Assembly: GCA_964408455.1 (NCBI GenBank)
Contig: CAYOZN010000006.1
Location: 62,001 to 126,000 of the forward strand
DNA length: 64,000 nucleotides
Direction: 5' to 3'
Source: CAYOZN01 sp964408455
GTDB lineage: Bacteria > Planctomycetota > Phycisphaerae > UBA1845 > UTPLA1
Each line of letters opens with the position of its first letter. Within the stretch, counting starts at the first letter, position 1. Of this stretch, positions 56,624 through 64,000 are shown one piece after another. The notes under the pieces are model-generated. The model was not told the DNA's origin. It did not search any database and saw only the letters and a list, made by a program, of their open reading frames with translations. Both the position numbers and the translations under genes were made by a program.

Positions 56624-58162
56624 ATGCCGTCTTTGCCGCTGGCCACGCATACTCCGATGGAAGCGGGGCAATCGTGCGCCTCGCCAAAGTCTGTGTTTCA
56701 GCGCTGCGCAGCGGTACCGTTCGGGGTGCAACTGGCGATCCTGGGCGGCATTTCGATTCTCACCCATGCCGCCGTGTTTGCCGTCTCGCTGCGCGACCCG
56801 ATCGCGACGCAGATAGTGCCCGACTCTCAGGGCTACATGACCCTCGCGCAGAACCTGGTCGCCAAGCGCGCATTCGCACGATTCGTGCCGGTCGGAGATG
56901 CCTTCGGACATCGCGCCTGGCTGCCGGAGCTGGTTCGCACACCCGGCTATCCCGGCTTCCTTGCCGTCTTTTACATGCTGCGGCTGGATGTGCCCGCGAC
57001 GGTGACGTTTGCGCAGCACATCCTGCTCATCGGCATCTACCTGATCGCGGTACTGGTGTGTCGCCGGCAGCATGGTCCCGCCGCCGGCCTCATATGCGCA
57101 GCCCTGCTCGCCGTCGATCTTCATGGCGCCATTCTGGCGAATGTGCTGCTCTCGGAATCCCTCTTCGGTGTTCTATACCTGGCGGGGTTCCTGCTCATCA
57201 CGCACGCATACCGGGCCGGTTCGGCCGGTGAGGCAATGGGCGCGACGCTCATCGCGGGCCTCGTGCTCGCAGTTGCATCACTCGTCAAGCCCGCCTCCGT
57301 CGCCATCGTAGCAACTTTGGCGGTTCTCATGCTCCTACATGCCGCGCTCCGACGAAGCCCGATGCGCCTGGCGATCGGCATGATCTTCCTCGTGTCGAGC
57401 AGCGCGCCCATCCTTGCCTGGATGTATCGCAATGAGCGCGAGACCGGTCAGTTTGCGGTGTGGAGCCTGCCACGCTATCAACTGTTGTTCGAGCATGCCG
57501 CGTGGGCCATGGCCGTTCAGCGCGACATCTCCATCGAAGATGCAAGGGAGCACCTCGCGCAGCAGGCCGGCGTACCCTTCAGTGCCGTGCGCTTTGCGCC
57601 ACTCTCAACCGAAGTCGAACGCGAAATGCGCTGGCTGGCGCTGGAGACGATCCGGCACAATCCATCCGGATTCGCGTGGGCCACTGCCGTTCGGACCCTC
57701 AACACCCTCGCCGGACCGGACAAGACGATACTGACGATCGCCGGCCTCGAGTGGACCAGCTTTGGCCTGATCGAAGAAACCACGCCGCCTCCGGCCCGGC
57801 CGATATTGATGTGGAGCCTGCTGCTGCCACAGTCTTTGCACGTGGCGCTTGTCTATTGTCTGATCGTCGGCGCCGGCGTGAGCGCATGGAAGCGCCGCGC
57901 CTGGCCGGCGCGCACCATCATCGGCCTTGTGCTGGCCGCCGGCCTGCTCGCTGTCTCGGCCGGATCGCCGGGCGATCCGCGATATCGTTGGCCTGCCATA
58001 CCGGTCCTGATCGTCGCGAGCGTGGCTGCTTTGGGAGACGATCGAGCCGGCCGCACGAGGTTCGCCAGCGCCCGTGTCTGGCGAGCACTCAGACCTGTGC
58101 GGCGCGACCGCAACGGCGATTCGTTCCCAATCGCCGTCGCGGGTCGACGCCGCAGGTTCTGA
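56624..58162 (+). CDS. GT-C-type (PMT/ArnT-like) membrane glycosyltransferase
   Basis: 512 residues with AAGGA site. It shows a GT39-like start: a first helix, then the periplasmic loop with DSQGYMTLAQNLV (the Asp expected to be catalytic) and ELVRTPGYPGFLAVFYML, followed by about nine more helices; the final HPxxRY-like element reads GDPRYRWPAIPVL. Members use lipid-linked sugars on the periplasmic side. It may decorate the polymer or lipid carrier after flipping. It is the last plus-strand gene of the run. Confidence 0.82.
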   Translation: MPSLPLATHTPMEAGQSCASPKSVFQRCAAVPFGVQLAILGGISILTHAAVFAVSLRDPIATQIVPDSQGYMTLAQNLVAKRAFARFVPVGDAFGHRAWLPELVRTPGYPGFLAVFYMLRLDVPATVTFAQHILLIGIYLIAVLVCRRQHGPAAGLICAALLAVDLHGAILANVLLSESLFGVLYLAGFLLITHAYRAGSAGEAMGATLIAGLVLAVASLVKPASVAIVATLAVLMLLHAALRRSPMRLAIGMIFLVSSSAPILAWMYRNERETGQFAVWSLPRYQLLFEHAAWAMAVQRDISIEDAREHLAQQAGVPFSAVRFAPLSTEVEREMRWLALETIRHNPSGFAWATAVRTLNTLAGPDKTILTIAGLEWTSFGLIEETTPPPARPILMWSLLLPQSLHVALVYCLIVGAGVSAWKRRAWPARTIIGLVLAAGLLAVSAGSPGDPRYRWPAIPVLIVASVAALGDDRAGRTRFASARVWRALRPVRRDRNGDSFPIAVAGRRRRF

Positions 58163-58184
58163 CTGGCGCTCTCCGCAGCGCCGG
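58163..58184 (+). terminator. Stem-loop at the end of the exopolysaccharide operon
   Basis: Arms 58163-58170 and 58177-58184 pair over 8 positions (one T-G) with a 6-base loop, starting right after the stop codon, followed shortly by AATTTGTTAATG. The next gene is convergent, so it may serve both strands. Confidence 0.45.
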
Positions 58185-58225
58185 AGCAATTTGTTAATGA
58201 TTCAACCGCCAGGTTCGCCGGCAGC

Positions 58226-61200
58226 TCAGTTCTCGGGCCACTCGAAGGCGCCCATGTCGCAGGCGCTCTCCTGCATCCGCGCAAGTCCGTCGAAGTCCAT
58301 GCGAATGTCCTCGCCGAACGTCTGCTCAAACTTCTCTGCCAGTTGTTCATAGATCGAGCTGTCCGCGGCATTGCGCGCGGGGCTCTGAGACGCAATGTGG
58401 AGATCGCCGTTGCCGGGATTGACGAACAACGGATTGCTCAGCTTGTTGCTCGAACCACCGGGGAAGTTCTGCAACTGTTGTGAGCTGGAATACGTCACGG
58501 TCGATCCGCCCCACTTGATCTTCACGGGTGAGCCGCCCTGCCAGAACAGGTTGTGACTCATCCCCGACGAATTGGCGACGCCGCTGGTCTGCACGTTGAT
58601 GTGATTGCCGAACTGCTGGCCGCGCAGATTCGCGAAGATATTGTTGTGGATTTCCAGCACGAAGTTCGGCTGCCAGTCCTGGTTGATGCCGGTATCCGCA
58701 TCGTAGACAGTGTTGCCGACAAACCAGACTGCATTACCGTCCTTCTCCAGCCGCAGTGCTGATTTCGCAATGTTATACACCTTGTTGCCGACCAGGTATG
58801 CCGGGCCCGCGGTGCCGTTCGGATTGGCCGATGACTCAATCCTCATGGCCCCGTCGTTGTTGTAGATCTCGTTAAAAATGCCCCAGATGTTCACTGCGGC
58901 GTCTTCCAGACCGTTCGAGCCGATCAGAAATGCCGTGCCGTCCGATCCGTCGGATGCCGCATGGCCGTACAACCTGTTCTGCGATACGACCACGTCGCGC
59001 GATGTCTTGAAGTCCACGCCATTCTCGGTGTTATGGTGAATGTCGTTCCGGCCGATGTACACGTAGCGCGGCGCCGAGCTTTCCGGGCAGTGATGGCAGA
59101 ACTGAATGCCGTCGCCCGTGTTGCCGGTGATCTCGTTGTCCACGATCCACAGTTTCTGCGCGCCCGCCCCGGCGGTGATGCCGTGATCGTCGCTGAGCGG
59201 TACGCCATCGCCCGCGTTGTGAATGTAATTGTCGAACACCACCAGGTCCGTGCCGGCCAGTTCCACGCAGTTCCGGTTGTTGTATCCGTAAATGTCGCAC
59301 CCGCGAATCGCAACGTGGTGCGATCCGCCCGGCACCCGCACACGGTCGAACTTCAAATCCTCCACAATGAAGTAGCTGCCCGCCAGCGACTTCACGGTCG
59401 TGGCATGCTTGATGTTCGGCAATCCGCCCGCACCCCGCAGGAACACCGGCTTGCTGGACGTTCCATTGCCGGTGATCGTCGGGTTGTTGCCCAGCGTGTA
59501 GGAACTGCCGTGGATCTCGACCACGCTTCCCGCCGGAATACTCATCGGGATTGTCATGCGCGGCTGCGAATGCGTGCCGTACGGGTTGTTGTTGTCACGG
59601 GCCGCCGCGTGCGTGTTGTCGATGTAGTGCGTGTAGGGCCCGTTCCCCGCGTTGCGGTATTCCTCGCCGGCTTCGAGCTGCCCGTCGCCGTCAAAGTCGA
59701 ACCGCGATCCCGCGTACATCTCGTGGGATTGCACGATCCCGAACGAGGGCGTCGGAATTCCGATCGGCGCCTCCCAGTCCAGCACGACGGGATCATCCCC
59801 CTCCACCGTCACGTCGAACGTTGTCGGCTCGCCGGTGTCGATGCCGCCGAATTCGGTTCCGCCATTGTCGTGAGCCTGTACGCTCACCGTGACCGTGCCG
59901 CCGGCCACCGGCGTGATTGTAAGCTGATTGCCAGATGCCACAATGTTGGCATCCGGAAGGATCGCCTGGTTGCTCGAACTCGCCACCAGCGTAACCGTCT
60001 GATCCGACTCGTTGTCGGGACCAGGGCTGACCGACATCTGCACGCTCAACCCGGTGCCCGCCGCGGCACTCTGATCCCCGGGGGACGAGCAGCCCGGCTT
60101 GTCATTGACCGGGTTCACCGTCACGCGGATGTCGTTCTCCACGCCCAGGCCCTGTGCATCCTCGGCGCGAACCGTGATCGACGCATGGCCGTGCGCGTCC
60201 GCCACATACGACAACGTCATCAGCGTCCCCGAAAACGCGACGTTCACCAGATCGGAATTGTCGTTGACCGTAGCCGAGTACGACAGCGTGTCTCCGGCAT
60301 CCGGATCGACGAAGACGGAGGCCAGATCGATCATCGTATGTTCCGCGTCTTCGTTGACCGTCACGTCGGACAGGGCCTCCGCCACCTGCGGCGGCCGGTT
60401 GCAGTTCGGCCCCTCGTCGCGAAAGTCCTGCCGCGCCACCCGGCTGGTGACCGCGCGGTAGCTCCGCGCGGGGGGAACGAAGCTGTGCCCCGCCTGAACC
60501 GGCGTGACCTCGCCCGCCCAGTTGTTCGGCACATAAACGATGTAGTAGCCGTTGCGATCGGTCACCGAAGTCGTGCCGCCGCCGTCGGCCCCGACCACGA
60601 CGCCCTCAAAACCCGAACCGTCGCAGGTGAAGATGTGGCCCGAAATCGTGCGGCCCACCAGCACGCGCTGTACCGGCTTGCCAGTGGCATCCGAAAGACA
60701 GCTGATCGTGCTGCCGCCGCCCGCGAGTGTCAGCGACAATGTCACCATGTACAGACCCGGTCGGGCAAACGTATACTCGCGCCTGCCGTGCGTGTCCACC
60801 GGGCCAGACTCCGACTGGTCGCCAAAGGTCCATTCGTAGGTTCCCGCCGGCAGCGGGCTTCCATCCAGCGTCGATGCAACTGCCGTCACCGAAAGGGAAC
60901 CGGCCTCATCGCGGGGCTTGACGGTAAAAATGACCGGCGTAAGAACCCGGATTGTCGCCGTTTCCACGAGCGAACTCAACGCGCTATTGCTGGCCTTGAA
61001 TTGAAAGGAATCCGGACCGGCCGCGTCCGGCCCCGGCGTGTACCTGACGCGGGCCGTGTGGGTTCCCGTCGATTCCACCGGTCCCAATGTCCCGTTCACC
61101 GGGGGCTCCACCACCGAGAACGCCAGCGCCTCGCCGCTCGGATCGTCGCCGGCAAGCTCGACAACGACATCCGTGTTCATCCCGGTCTCTGCAAATCCCG

Positions 61201-61354
61201 GATAAACAACGGGAGCCGATCCCGCGACATCGCCGGGCAAAAGGTCACCTGGCAAAGGCCCGTCCGCTTCGGTTGCGCAGGACGCGCCGATCGCGATGAT
61301 GAGACATCCGGCCCCAAGACAAGCGATCAAACGAACGACATGAAAGCGCAGCAT
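58226..61354 (-). CDS. Large secreted right-handed beta-helix protein with Ig/PKD/cadherin-like domains
   Basis: 1042 residues. N-terminal export signal with hydrophobic core (ACLGAGCLIIAIGA) and Cys26 in an imperfect lipobox. Mature protein: a cadherin/Ig-like domain (about 45-140), PKD-type domain (YEWTFGDQSESG, YTFARPGLYMVTLSL), a carboxypeptidase-regulatory-like unit (ISGHIFTCDGSGFEGVVVG), cadherin-like repeats (VNEDAEHTMIDLASVFVDPD), then about 480 residues of right-handed parallel beta-helix (GNTGDGIQFCHHCPESSAPR, NEIYNNDGAMRIESS) as in pectate-lyase-like proteins. It could bind or cleave polysaccharide outside the cell. Such proteins recur near exosortase loci. No PEP-CTERM; it ends MGAFEWPEN. 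Confidence 0.8.
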   Translation of the reverse strand: MLRFHVVRLIACLGAGCLIIAIGASCATEADGPLPGDLLPGDVAGSAPVVYPGFAETGMNTDVVVELAGDDPSGEALAFSVVEPPVNGTLGPVESTGTHTARVRYTPGPDAAGPDSFQFKASNSALSSLVETATIRVLTPVIFTVKPRDEAGSLSVTAVASTLDGSPLPAGTYEWTFGDQSESGPVDTHGRREYTFARPGLYMVTLSLTLAGGGSTISCLSDATGKPVQRVLVGRTISGHIFTCDGSGFEGVVVGADGGGTTSVTDRNGYYIVYVPNNWAGEVTPVQAGHSFVPPARSYRAVTSRVARQDFRDEGPNCNRPPQVAEALSDVTVNEDAEHTMIDLASVFVDPDAGDTLSYSATVNDNSDLVNVAFSGTLMTLSYVADAHGHASITVRAEDAQGLGVENDIRVTVNPVNDKPGCSSPGDQSAAAGTGLSVQMSVSPGPDNESDQTVTLVASSSNQAILPDANIVASGNQLTITPVAGGTVTVSVQAHDNGGTEFGGIDTGEPTTFDVTVEGDDPVVLDWEAPIGIPTPSFGIVQSHEMYAGSRFDFDGDGQLEAGEEYRNAGNGPYTHYIDNTHAAARDNNNPYGTHSQPRMTIPMSIPAGSVVEIHGSSYTLGNNPTITGNGTSSKPVFLRGAGGLPNIKHATTVKSLAGSYFIVEDLKFDRVRVPGGSHHVAIRGCDIYGYNNRNCVELAGTDLVVFDNYIHNAGDGVPLSDDHGITAGAGAQKLWIVDNEITGNTGDGIQFCHHCPESSAPRYVYIGRNDIHHNTENGVDFKTSRDVVVSQNRLYGHAASDGSDGTAFLIGSNGLEDAAVNIWGIFNEIYNNDGAMRIESSANPNGTAGPAYLVGNKVYNIAKSALRLEKDGNAVWFVGNTVYDADTGINQDWQPNFVLEIHNNIFANLRGQQFGNHINVQTSGVANSSGMSHNLFWQGGSPVKIKWGGSTVTYSSSQQLQNFPGGSSNKLSNPLFVNPGNGDLHIASQSPARNAADSSIYEQLAEKFEQTFGEDIRMDFDGLARMQESACDMGAFEWPEN

Positions 61355-61389
61355 CTCTACTCCTCATAAAATGGGGGAAAGAACAATGA

Positions 61390-61448
61390 GTGCCTGTACG
61401 TTCAAATGGAATTCGGTCTTAGAACGAAGCGCCGAGGCATACAGGCAC
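61390..61448. repeat. 9-bp inverted repeat, possible operator
   Basis: GTGCCTGTA (61390-61398) and TACAGGCAC (61440-61448) are perfect inverted copies separated by 41 bases. They lie about 40-95 bases before the start of the minus-strand beta-helix gene and could be regulator sites or a long stem. Confidence 0.45.
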
Positions 61449-61605
61449 GTCCGCCTCAGGGGCGGGACATGATGGCGGGTCTATCAGGGCGTAAAATGCA
61501 TGCAGGGAATGCGCGCAGTTCAACGGATCACCCTCCTTGCAAAGGACTCGGTTCTAAAAGCCAAGCCGTATGAACGAAGGCCGGAGTGTCGCGTGTGGGG
61601 AAGGA

Positions 61606-61672
61606 GTGAAGTCGCGGTGGGAAGCCGAAATGAAACGAGTGGTCCCTACGGACTTCACCCTCAAATTCGGCT
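61606..61672 (+). promoter_or_regulatory. Possible pseudoknot or alternative-stem leader before epsI
   Basis: Arm A 61606-61613 pairs with 61651-61658 (GTGAAGTC with GACTTCAC); arm B 61623-61629 pairs with 61666-61672 (AGCCGAA with TTCGGCT). The interleaved order A-B-A'-B' is that of a pseudoknot or two competing stems. It ends 87 bases before the epsI start. It could be a structured leader RNA; no known class matches by eye. Confidence 0.3.
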
Positions 61673-61759
61673 GAGCAAAAACCCCTGGCTCGACACTATC
61701 TAGCGTACCATTCCATCAACCTTAACAAGCTTAACTAGATATTTATCGGAAGTCAAGCC

Positions 61760-62413
61760 GTGGTTTACGAAGCCCGGATAAGCCTCGGAATCGCGATTCT
61801 GATTGGCGGCGGCCTGTTTTATCGGACGGCCCAGTCCTATTACGATGGACCGGCCCTACAGGATCCCCTGCCACCGGGAACACTGGGCAAATTGCCGCTG
61901 CAAATCGGCGATTGGACCGGTATGGATGTGCCTCTGGATCCTGCCGTTGTGGAAGCCACCGATGCCGACCAGGTGCTGAACCGGCGATACGAACGCCCGG
62001 GCGGCGACTCAGTCCTGTTGTACATCTCCAACGGGGTGCGCGCAAGAGATCTGGTGCCGCATCGGCCGGAAGTCTGCTATCCCGGAAGCGGCTGGACACT
62101 GCTCGGAACGAAGACCTATGAGCCCGACGGCGCCGACCCTGGCGCATTCCGGTATCGCATTCTGAAGTTCGAACGCGGCGGACTCACAAGCCGTCGCCTG
62201 ACGTTGTTGAATTACTACCTCATCGACGGCCGCTTTGCCTCCGACGTGGCACTCCTGCGTTCGCGCATCTGGCGGCGCGCCGGCGCTGCACGATATGTCA
62301 CGCAGGTACAGATATTGGTTGGCGGCCGGCACTCGCGCGATGCCAGTGAAATGCTCCGCGAATTCGCGGAATCTTCGGCGCCCGCCATTCAGTCGCTGCT
62401 GCCCTCACATTAG
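61760..62413 (+). CDS. epsI: EpsI-family exosortase-associated protein
   Basis: 217 residues with an N-terminal membrane anchor (SLGIAILIGGGLFY). The EpsI hallmark, HRPEVCYPGSGW at 101-112, is intact. EpsI proteins are encoded beside or fused to exosortases and are linked to exopolysaccharide production; the exact function is not known. Here it is a stand-alone gene, separated from the exosortase by a small gene. The GTG at 61760 follows a GGAAG-like site. Confidence 0.9.
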   Translation: MVYEARISLGIAILIGGGLFYRTAQSYYDGPALQDPLPPGTLGKLPLQIGDWTGMDVPLDPAVVEATDADQVLNRRYERPGGDSVLLYISNGVRARDLVPHRPEVCYPGSGWTLLGTKTYEPDGADPGAFRYRILKFERGGLTSRRLTLLNYYLIDGRFASDVALLRSRIWRRAGAARYVTQVQILVGGRHSRDASEMLREFAESSAPAIQSLLPSH

Positions 62414-62461
62414 TACACAGGGCGCCTCGTCCCGAACCCGGGTGGTGCAGAACCGTATCTC

Positions 62462-62728
62462 GTGGTCAAACGTCAACAAACAAAACCCAAGGCGCGTTCC
62501 CGGTCGACGCCGCATGACGAATTGGCCTCGGAGCGGCGGAGCCGTGCGGCCCTGTTGAAGGAAGTCGCGCGAATGCGGCGGCAACTGCCCGACCCGCAGC
62601 ACCGCGATGACCTCGCTTTCCGGTTCATTCACGAACACAGGAGCAGATGGCCCGTCGATCTGATGTGCCGCCTGCTGAATGTCTCCCGGCGTTCTTATCT
62701 TGCCTGGCTGAAGAGATACGGTCGCTAG
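62462..62728 (+). CDS. Small IS3-OrfB-like helix-turn-helix protein between epsI and exosortase
   Basis: 88 residues from a GTG at 62462. The first about 20 residues are basic, then a helix with leucine-zipper character (LLKEVARMRRQL), then residues 52-85 (LAFRFIHEHRSRWPVDLMCR, then LLNVSRRSYLAWLKR) closely resemble the N-terminus of IS3-family OrfB transposases. The catalytic DDE domain is absent and the frame ends with TAG at 62726. It is either a transposase remnant or a small regulator domesticated from one. Its position inside the epsI-exosortase unit, without other IS sequence or visible terminal repeats, favours domestication, but this is inference. Confidence 0.65.
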   Translation: MVKRQQTKPKARSRSTPHDELASERRSRAALLKEVARMRRQLPDPQHRDDLAFRFIHEHRSRWPVDLMCRLLNVSRRSYLAWLKRYGR

Positions 62729-62762
62729 ATCGGAACCGGCCAGGAACCATCCGTACAGCCAG

Positions 62763-63782
62763 ATGATTACCACCTCATCAACAATCGCCCCGCGCTGGAT
62801 CAATGCACCTTGCGGCCCGGCCCGCGATTGGGGCGGCGACGATGCATCGGCGGCAACTCAGCGGCGCAACCCGCCTGCCGCGGCGGCCTGGATCGGCGGT
62901 CTCGCCGTCGCCGCAGCACTCTTCTGGTCGTATTGGCCGGTGCTCGCCGGCCTGTGGCGCGACTGGCGAAACGACGATTACTCGGTCTGCGCGTACGTCT
63001 TGCCGGTCGCACTCTTCCTGGTCTGGCGCGATCGATCCGCCCTCCGAAGCGCGAAAACCCGCGTTTGCGGATGGGGACTGCTCATCATCCTGCTGGCCGA
63101 GCTGGCGCGGACGTTCGGCCTGGTGTTCCTGTTCGAATCGGCACAGCGCTATGCCTTCGTGCTGACTGTCGCCGGGCTCCTGCTCTTCATCGCCGGGCGG
63201 GACATCTTCTGGAGACTGAAGTGGCACCTGGCCTTCCTGCTACTCATGGTGCCGCTGCCGGGGCAGGTCCACAACCTCATCTCCGGTCCGCTGCGTAGCT
63301 GGGCCACCGGCGGGGCAGTCGTCGCCCTTGAGCTGCTCGGCGTCGTCGTGACGCGCGACGGCAACTTGATCGTGCTGAACCACGACACCCCGCTGGCCGT
63401 GGCCGAGGCGTGTAGCGGCCTGCGCATGCTCACCGCATTCGTCTTCACTGCGGCCTTAATGGCATTCCTCGTTCAACGGCCGCCCTGGCAGCGGGCTGCG
63501 CTCGTACTCACCAGCGTTCCAATCGCGCTGGCCTGCAATCTGATTCGCCTGACGGCAACGGGACTGCTTTTCCTCGCCGCCAGCGGAGAGCTGGCCGCAC
63601 GCTTTTTTCACGACTTTGCCGGATTGACCATGATGCCCATGGCCATCGCATTCCTGTTATTGGAGCTGTGGATCATGGACCGGCTGGTCATCACGGATGA
63701 ACCCCCGCAAACAACCCCACCGGCGGTTCTCACCGCGCGCGTCGAACACCAGGCACGCGCGGCTGACACCGGCCAGACATAA
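62763..63782 (+). CDS. Exosortase (exosortase/archaeosortase family)
   Basis: 339 residues with about eight membrane helices after a 40-residue N-terminal tail. The catalytic triad is intact: Cys217 in AEACSGLRML, Arg262 in ACNLIRLTATG and His283 in FFHDFAGL. Exosortases are transpeptidase-like enzymes that process C-terminally tagged secreted proteins (PEP-CTERM and relatives). The EpsI partner is encoded upstream rather than fused. It shares neighbourhood with the exopolysaccharide operon, as in other exosortase systems. A classical PEP-CTERM target is not seen in this window. Confidence 0.93.
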   Translation: MITTSSTIAPRWINAPCGPARDWGGDDASAATQRRNPPAAAAWIGGLAVAAALFWSYWPVLAGLWRDWRNDDYSVCAYVLPVALFLVWRDRSALRSAKTRVCGWGLLIILLAELARTFGLVFLFESAQRYAFVLTVAGLLLFIAGRDIFWRLKWHLAFLLLMVPLPGQVHNLISGPLRSWATGGAVVALELLGVVVTRDGNLIVLNHDTPLAVAEACSGLRMLTAFVFTAALMAFLVQRPPWQRAALVLTSVPIALACNLIRLTATGLLFLAASGELAARFFHDFAGLTMMPMAIAFLLLELWIMDRLVITDEPPQTTPPAVLTARVEHQARAADTGQT

Positions 63783-63947
63783 CTCCCCACGGCGTCAATT
63801 TATCGGGCCGTGCTTCCCGGTCGCGTTGCGTCAACAGCGGACATACTCGCATAATGCGTCCCGTCAGTTGGTATAGTTTATTCGGGCTTTGCTCCCCCGC
63901 TTCATGTTGCGCGTCCAGTGCCCCCATCGCGCGTCCGGGAGTTGTCG
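63783..63947. other. Intergenic region after the exosortase gene
   Basis: 165 bases with no gene I can support; the plus-strand frame beginning at 63948 is treated separately. Confidence 0.5.
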
Positions 63948-64000
63948 ATGGACTCAGGTCCGTCCCGCAGAAGATTCACGAGGGCCTTCAAGCTTCGCGC
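63948..64000 (+). CDS. Possible start of a transposase-OrfA-like gene, cut by window end
   Basis: An ATG at 63948 follows a GGGAG site with 6-base spacing. The 17 visible residues read MDSGPSRRRFTRAFKLR, and R-x-F-T-x-x-F-K is a common opening of IS3-family OrfA proteins. With only this much sequence the call is provisional; an alternative is any other basic N-terminus. Confidence 0.35.
   Translation, partial: MDSGPSRRRFTRAFKLR

Larger units (their letters stand above)
61355..61759. other. Divergent intergenic region with inverted repeats
   Basis: These 405 bases separate the minus-strand beta-helix gene from the plus-strand epsI gene and should contain promoters for both. No credible gene is found. 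Features seen are an inverted repeat (61390-61398 with 61440-61448) and a pair of overlapping stems (61606-61672). Confidence 0.6.

Noticed and set aside
58961..61369. 802-codon plus-strand frame
   Set aside because: Antisense shadow of the beta-helix gene, rich in Arg, Val and His as expected for opposite-strand frames in high-GC DNA.
61500..61680. Possible cyclic-di-GMP riboswitch before epsI
   Set aside because: The order of conserved elements of GEMM riboswitches could not be found by eye; only unclassified stems remain.

Overview
The window is high-GC bacterial DNA whose gene content points to the phylum Planctomycetota, probably a Phycisphaerae-like lineage. This is inferred from family content: an ECF sigma factor beside a membrane Ser/Thr kinase with TPR repeats, secreted proteins with dockerin-like or thrombospondin-3-like calcium repeats, a poly-HAMP hybrid histidine kinase, and an exosortase-linked exopolysaccharide locus. 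No rRNA or phylogenetic marker is present, so the assignment is tentative.

Region 1 (1-9.8 kb): the end of a PepD-type dipeptidase, a tRNA-Ser(GCT), then an island of secreted proteins: a dockerin-like protein, a tail-fibre-like repeat protein, an astacin-type metalloprotease and a trypsin-like serine protease. The two proteases share a C-terminal module. An ECF sigma factor and a Ser/Thr kinase follow.

Region 2 (10-24 kb): signalling. Two hybrid histidine kinases lie on the minus strand, one with about ten HAMP units encoded by a 276-bp DNA repeat. A Cys-rich secreted protein with a sorting-like tail, a stand-alone receiver and a NarX/NarL-type kinase-regulator pair follow.

Region 3 (24-58 kb): after a 1.1-kb gap with two strong hairpins comes a plus-strand run of 23 genes, many overlapping by 4-44 nt. 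It begins with a NusG paralogue and encodes a complete Wzx/Wzy-type exopolysaccharide system: priming transferase, flippase, polymerase, BY-kinase/copolymerase, outer-membrane export lipoprotein, glycosyltransferases, and modifying enzymes (two sulfotransferases, deacetylase, heparinase-like lyase, aminotransferase, methyltransferase, acetyltransferase, two asparagine-synthase-type amidotransferases). Notable are an asparagine synthase-CapK fusion and two nucleotidyltransferase-like proteins with degenerate active-site motifs, one fused to the priming transferase.

Region 4 (58-64 kb): a large minus-strand beta-helix secreted protein, a 405-bp divergent intergenic region with possible RNA structure, then EpsI, a small IS3-like helix-turn-helix protein, an exosortase, and the possible start of a transposase-like gene at the edge. 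EpsI and the exosortase tie the polysaccharide locus to the exosortase protein-sorting system, although no classical PEP-CTERM substrate is visible here.
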